Below, piece by piece: positions 62,150-64,000 of a stretch of DNA of 64,000 bases. The position numbers and the translations under genes are program-made. Source of the DNA: Synergistetes bacterium HGW-Synergistetes-1 (GTDB lineage Bacteria; Synergistota; Synergistia; Synergistales; Synergistaceae). The notes beneath the pieces were generated by a model, which saw nothing but the letters and a program-made list of their open reading frames with translations, did no database searches and was not told the origin of the DNA. Location: assembly GCA_002839185.1 (NCBI GenBank), contig PGXO01000001.1, forward strand, positions 62,001 through 126,000, given 5' to 3'. Numbering within the stretch: position 1 is the stretch's first letter; each line of letters begins with the position of its first letter.

Positions 62150-62797
62150 ATGAATATAATTGCCTTCAATGGAAGCCCCAGAAAGAGCTGGAACACCGCC
62201 ACGCTTTTAAACAAAGCCCTCGAGGGCGCGACTTCTGCGGGAGCAGAGACCGAACTGATCCATCTTTATGACTTGATCATCAGAGAAGAAAGAAAAGATG
62301 ACTACCTGAGCGTCTATAGAGTCGTAAAGGCTGCATTCGGAGGCACGGAGTACACAAGCGGAGATGAACAGGATCTCGTGGTCAGACTCAGAGGCAGCAG
62401 CTCTTTTTTACCGGAACTCTCCATTGTTGCTGAGTTTAACGGAGAGACCATAGGACACATAATGTTCACAGAGGCTGTGATCAGAGAAGGTGATAAAAAT
62501 CATCAGACTTTGACCCTCGGCCCCGTCTCAGTATTGCCTGAATATCAGAAAAAGGGCATAGGAAGCAGGCTGATAGAGGAGGGGCATGATGCGGCCCGAC
62601 GCCTTGGATACAGATCAGCCCTGCTTGTCGGCCATCCGGAATATTATCCCCGTTTCGGATACAGGCCAGCTGAAGTTTTTGGGATCAAGACCTACCTTGA
62701 ACTCCCTTCTCGTGTCTTCATGGCTTGTGAACTGATCAAGAACGGCCTTGAAGGTGTCTCAGGAACAGTCAATTTTGCCCCTGAATTCAACCTGTGA
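62150..62797 (+). CDS. Chimeric protein: FMN-reductase start fused to GNAT acetyltransferase
   Basis: A 215-residue protein. Residues 1-40 (IIAFNGSPRKSWNTATLLNK, then SAGAETELIHLYDLI) closely match the beginning of FMN-reductase proteins such as the one at 50916, including the flavin loop. At about residue 41 it switches to a full GNAT acetyltransferase (EERKDDYLSVYRVVKAAFGG, then GPVSVLPEYQKKGIGSRLIE). The rest of the flavin protein is missing, so an in-frame deletion is likely. The GNAT half looks complete. GGGGGG precedes the ATG. Function of the flavin loop here is doubtful. Confidence 0.8.
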   Translation: MNIIAFNGSPRKSWNTATLLNKALEGATSAGAETELIHLYDLIIREERKDDYLSVYRVVKAAFGGTEYTSGDEQDLVVRLRGSSSFLPELSIVAEFNGETIGHIMFTEAVIREGDKNHQTLTLGPVSVLPEYQKKGIGSRLIEEGHDAARRLGYRSALLVGHPEYYPRFGYRPAEVFGIKTYLELPSRVFMACELIKNGLEGVSGTVNFAPEFNL

Positions 62798-62917
62798 CCT
62801 CTCTTTTATATTTTTCCTTTTTCTTTCCTCAGAGGCGTGACATTGTCACAGACGTAAAACACCCTTGATGAAATAATGCGTCATAAGAAGTAATTTATCA
62901 AAGGGGGAAATTTATAA

Positions 62918-64000
62918 ATGAAGAAGACAGATCTGCTGGTAATTGGCGGAAGCGCAGGCGGCATCCTGAGCGCAACTATGGCACGTAAGGCATACGGCGA
63001 TATCAACATCACAGTTATCAGGGATACAGACGCTGTAATGGTGCCCTGCGGTATCCCATACATTTACGGTACTCTTCACTGCACAAGCAAAAATGTCATC
63101 CCTGACAAGATGCTGGCAGACGCCAAAATCAACCTTGTAGTTGAGACAGTTGTGAAGATAGATAAGGACAACAAAACAGTAACCACAAAAAATAATGACA
63201 CGTACGGTTATAAGAAACTTGTTATCGCAACAGGCTCACTTCCCATCATCCCTACATTTATTCCTGGACATGAACTCGAAAATGTATTTCCGATTTACAA
63301 GAACCAGGATTATCTGAACACTATCCTGGAGAAGCTGGAGACAGTAGATAATGTTGCTGTTATCGGCGGCGGATTCATAGGAGTGGAGTTTGCTGAACAG
63401 ATAAGCATGACAGGTAAAAAGGTGACTTTAGTAGAAATGGCTGACGCATGTCTCTGGCAGGCCTTTGACAAGAGTTATACGGATGACATAGAGATGATGA
63501 TGAAGGAAAAAGGCATCAATGTCCTCACCAATACAAAAGTCAAAAAAATAATCGGTGATAAAAAGGCCGAAGCGATTGAACTTGATAACGGTGACAAGAT
63601 CCCTGTGGAACTAGTAATTCTTGGACTTGGGGTAAGACCAAACGGCCTGCTTGCGAAAGAAGCGGGGCTTGATGTCAACGCGAAGGGCGCGATCATCGTT
63701 GACCAGTACACCAGAACCAGCGACCCCGACATTTTTGCTGTAGGAGACTGTGCTGAGAAGAAGTGTTTCTTCACAAACAAGGATGTTCCAGTCCTTCTAG
63801 CTTCAACTGCGGCAATGGAAGCAAAGATCGCAGGAAGCAATGCATTCCAGCTCAGGCTTATCAGAGCCAACAAAGGTACGATCAGCGCGTTTTCTACGCA
63901 GATCTTCGGCAAGACATTCGCCGCTGCCGGATTGACAGAGGCGAGGGCCAGACAGGAAGGCTTTACGATCAATCTCGGAGAGTTCACGACAATGGACCGT
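62918..64000 (+). CDS. CoA-disulfide reductase/NADH oxidase-like flavoprotein, 5' part
   Basis: The first 361 residues of a pyridine-nucleotide disulfide oxidoreductase; it runs past the window edge. FAD loop LLVIGGSAGGILSATMAR, then AVMVPCGIPYIYG with the active Cys near residue 45 as in CoA-disulfide reductases and NADH oxidases. The NAD(P)H loop is VAVIGGGFIGVEFAEQ and the FAD-closing motif is DIFAVGDCAE. A single redox Cys rather than CXXXXC argues against glutathione-reductase types. GGGGGAAA precedes the ATG. The 3' end and any rhodanese fusion are not visible. Confidence 0.9.
   Translation, partial: MKKTDLLVIGGSAGGILSATMARKAYGDINITVIRDTDAVMVPCGIPYIYGTLHCTSKNVIPDKMLADAKINLVVETVVKIDKDNKTVTTKNNDTYGYKKLVIATGSLPIIPTFIPGHELENVFPIYKNQDYLNTILEKLETVDNVAVIGGGFIGVEFAEQISMTGKKVTLVEMADACLWQAFDKSYTDDIEMMMKEKGINVLTNTKVKKIIGDKKAEAIELDNGDKIPVELVILGLGVRPNGLLAKEAGLDVNAKGAIIVDQYTRTSDPDIFAVGDCAEKKCFFTNKDVPVLLASTAAMEAKIAGSNAFQLRLIRANKGTISAFSTQIFGKTFAAAGLTEARARQEGFTINLGEFTTMDR

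Noticed and set aside
1-64000. CRISPR array
   Set aside because: No regularly spaced direct repeats of 20-40 bp were seen in any region.

Overview
The window most resembles a Synergistota-type strict anaerobe: amino-acid and peptide fermenter, moderate GC, two-membrane style meso-DAP lysine pathway. The lineage is inferred from gene content only. Supporting genes are a four-subunit 2-oxoacid:ferredoxin oxidoreductase, a double-cubane-cluster reductase pair (HgdB/HgdC-like), an orphan TAXI-type TRAP receptor, meso-diaminopimelate dehydrogenase next to dapA/dapB, an IspD-IspF fusion and selenium-handling genes. No rRNA or CRISPR array is visible.

Layout. 1-3.9 kb: end of ispDF, guaB, then a YedE-type selenium membrane protein with a TusA-like partner, preceded by an odd AUG-GCG-UGA mini-ORF with a hairpin. 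3.9-12.8 kb: tRNA-Val, a tRNA-Val-like fragment, 11-bp tandem repeats and tRNA-like 3' ends, then a defence island: an AbiEi-like antitoxin paired with a HEPN-type protein (minus strand), and a type I restriction-modification operon hsdM-rhuM-hsdS-hsdR whose HsdS carries EcoR124-like TAEL repeats. 12.8-26 kb: an EAL-CBS-GGDEF protein, pstSCAB, the double-cubane reductase pair, a TAXI receptor, an HEXXH membrane protein, and a large PAS/GGDEF/EAL phosphodiesterase. 26-30.7 kb: small stress-type genes (dodecin, DUF4332, small membrane proteins, SYLF, CsbD, tautomerase), one of them a 49-residue protein. 30.8-37 kb: a C69 dipeptidase and a trehalose operon carrying both TreT and OtsBA.

37-49.9 kb: tRNAs Arg, His, Lys (twice) and Leu, transporters, a purine permease plus phosphoribosyltransferase pair, a glucosaminidase, acpS-nnr-tsaE-tsaB, the ferredoxin oxidoreductase operon, and rlmD. 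49.9-59 kb is a plastic region: a broken serine recombinase flanked by a 14-bp direct repeat, an FMN-reductase-like gene, an in-frame UGA selenocysteine peroxiredoxin (PrxU type) that ordinary gene calling would truncate, a pirin, RidA, a VOC protein, decayed copies of RidA and of an acetyltransferase, and a TetR-controlled glycosyltransferase fused to a permuted NlpC/P60-like domain. 59-64 kb: dapA-dapB-ddh, an FMN-reductase/acetyltransferase chimera and a partial CoA-disulfide-reductase-like flavoprotein.

The strongest discovery candidates are the selenocysteine peroxiredoxin with a SECIS-like hairpin, the UGA-containing mini-ORF before the selenium genes, the AbiEi+HEPN pair, and the TetR gene with matching operators before itself and before the glycosyltransferase/hydrolase fusion.
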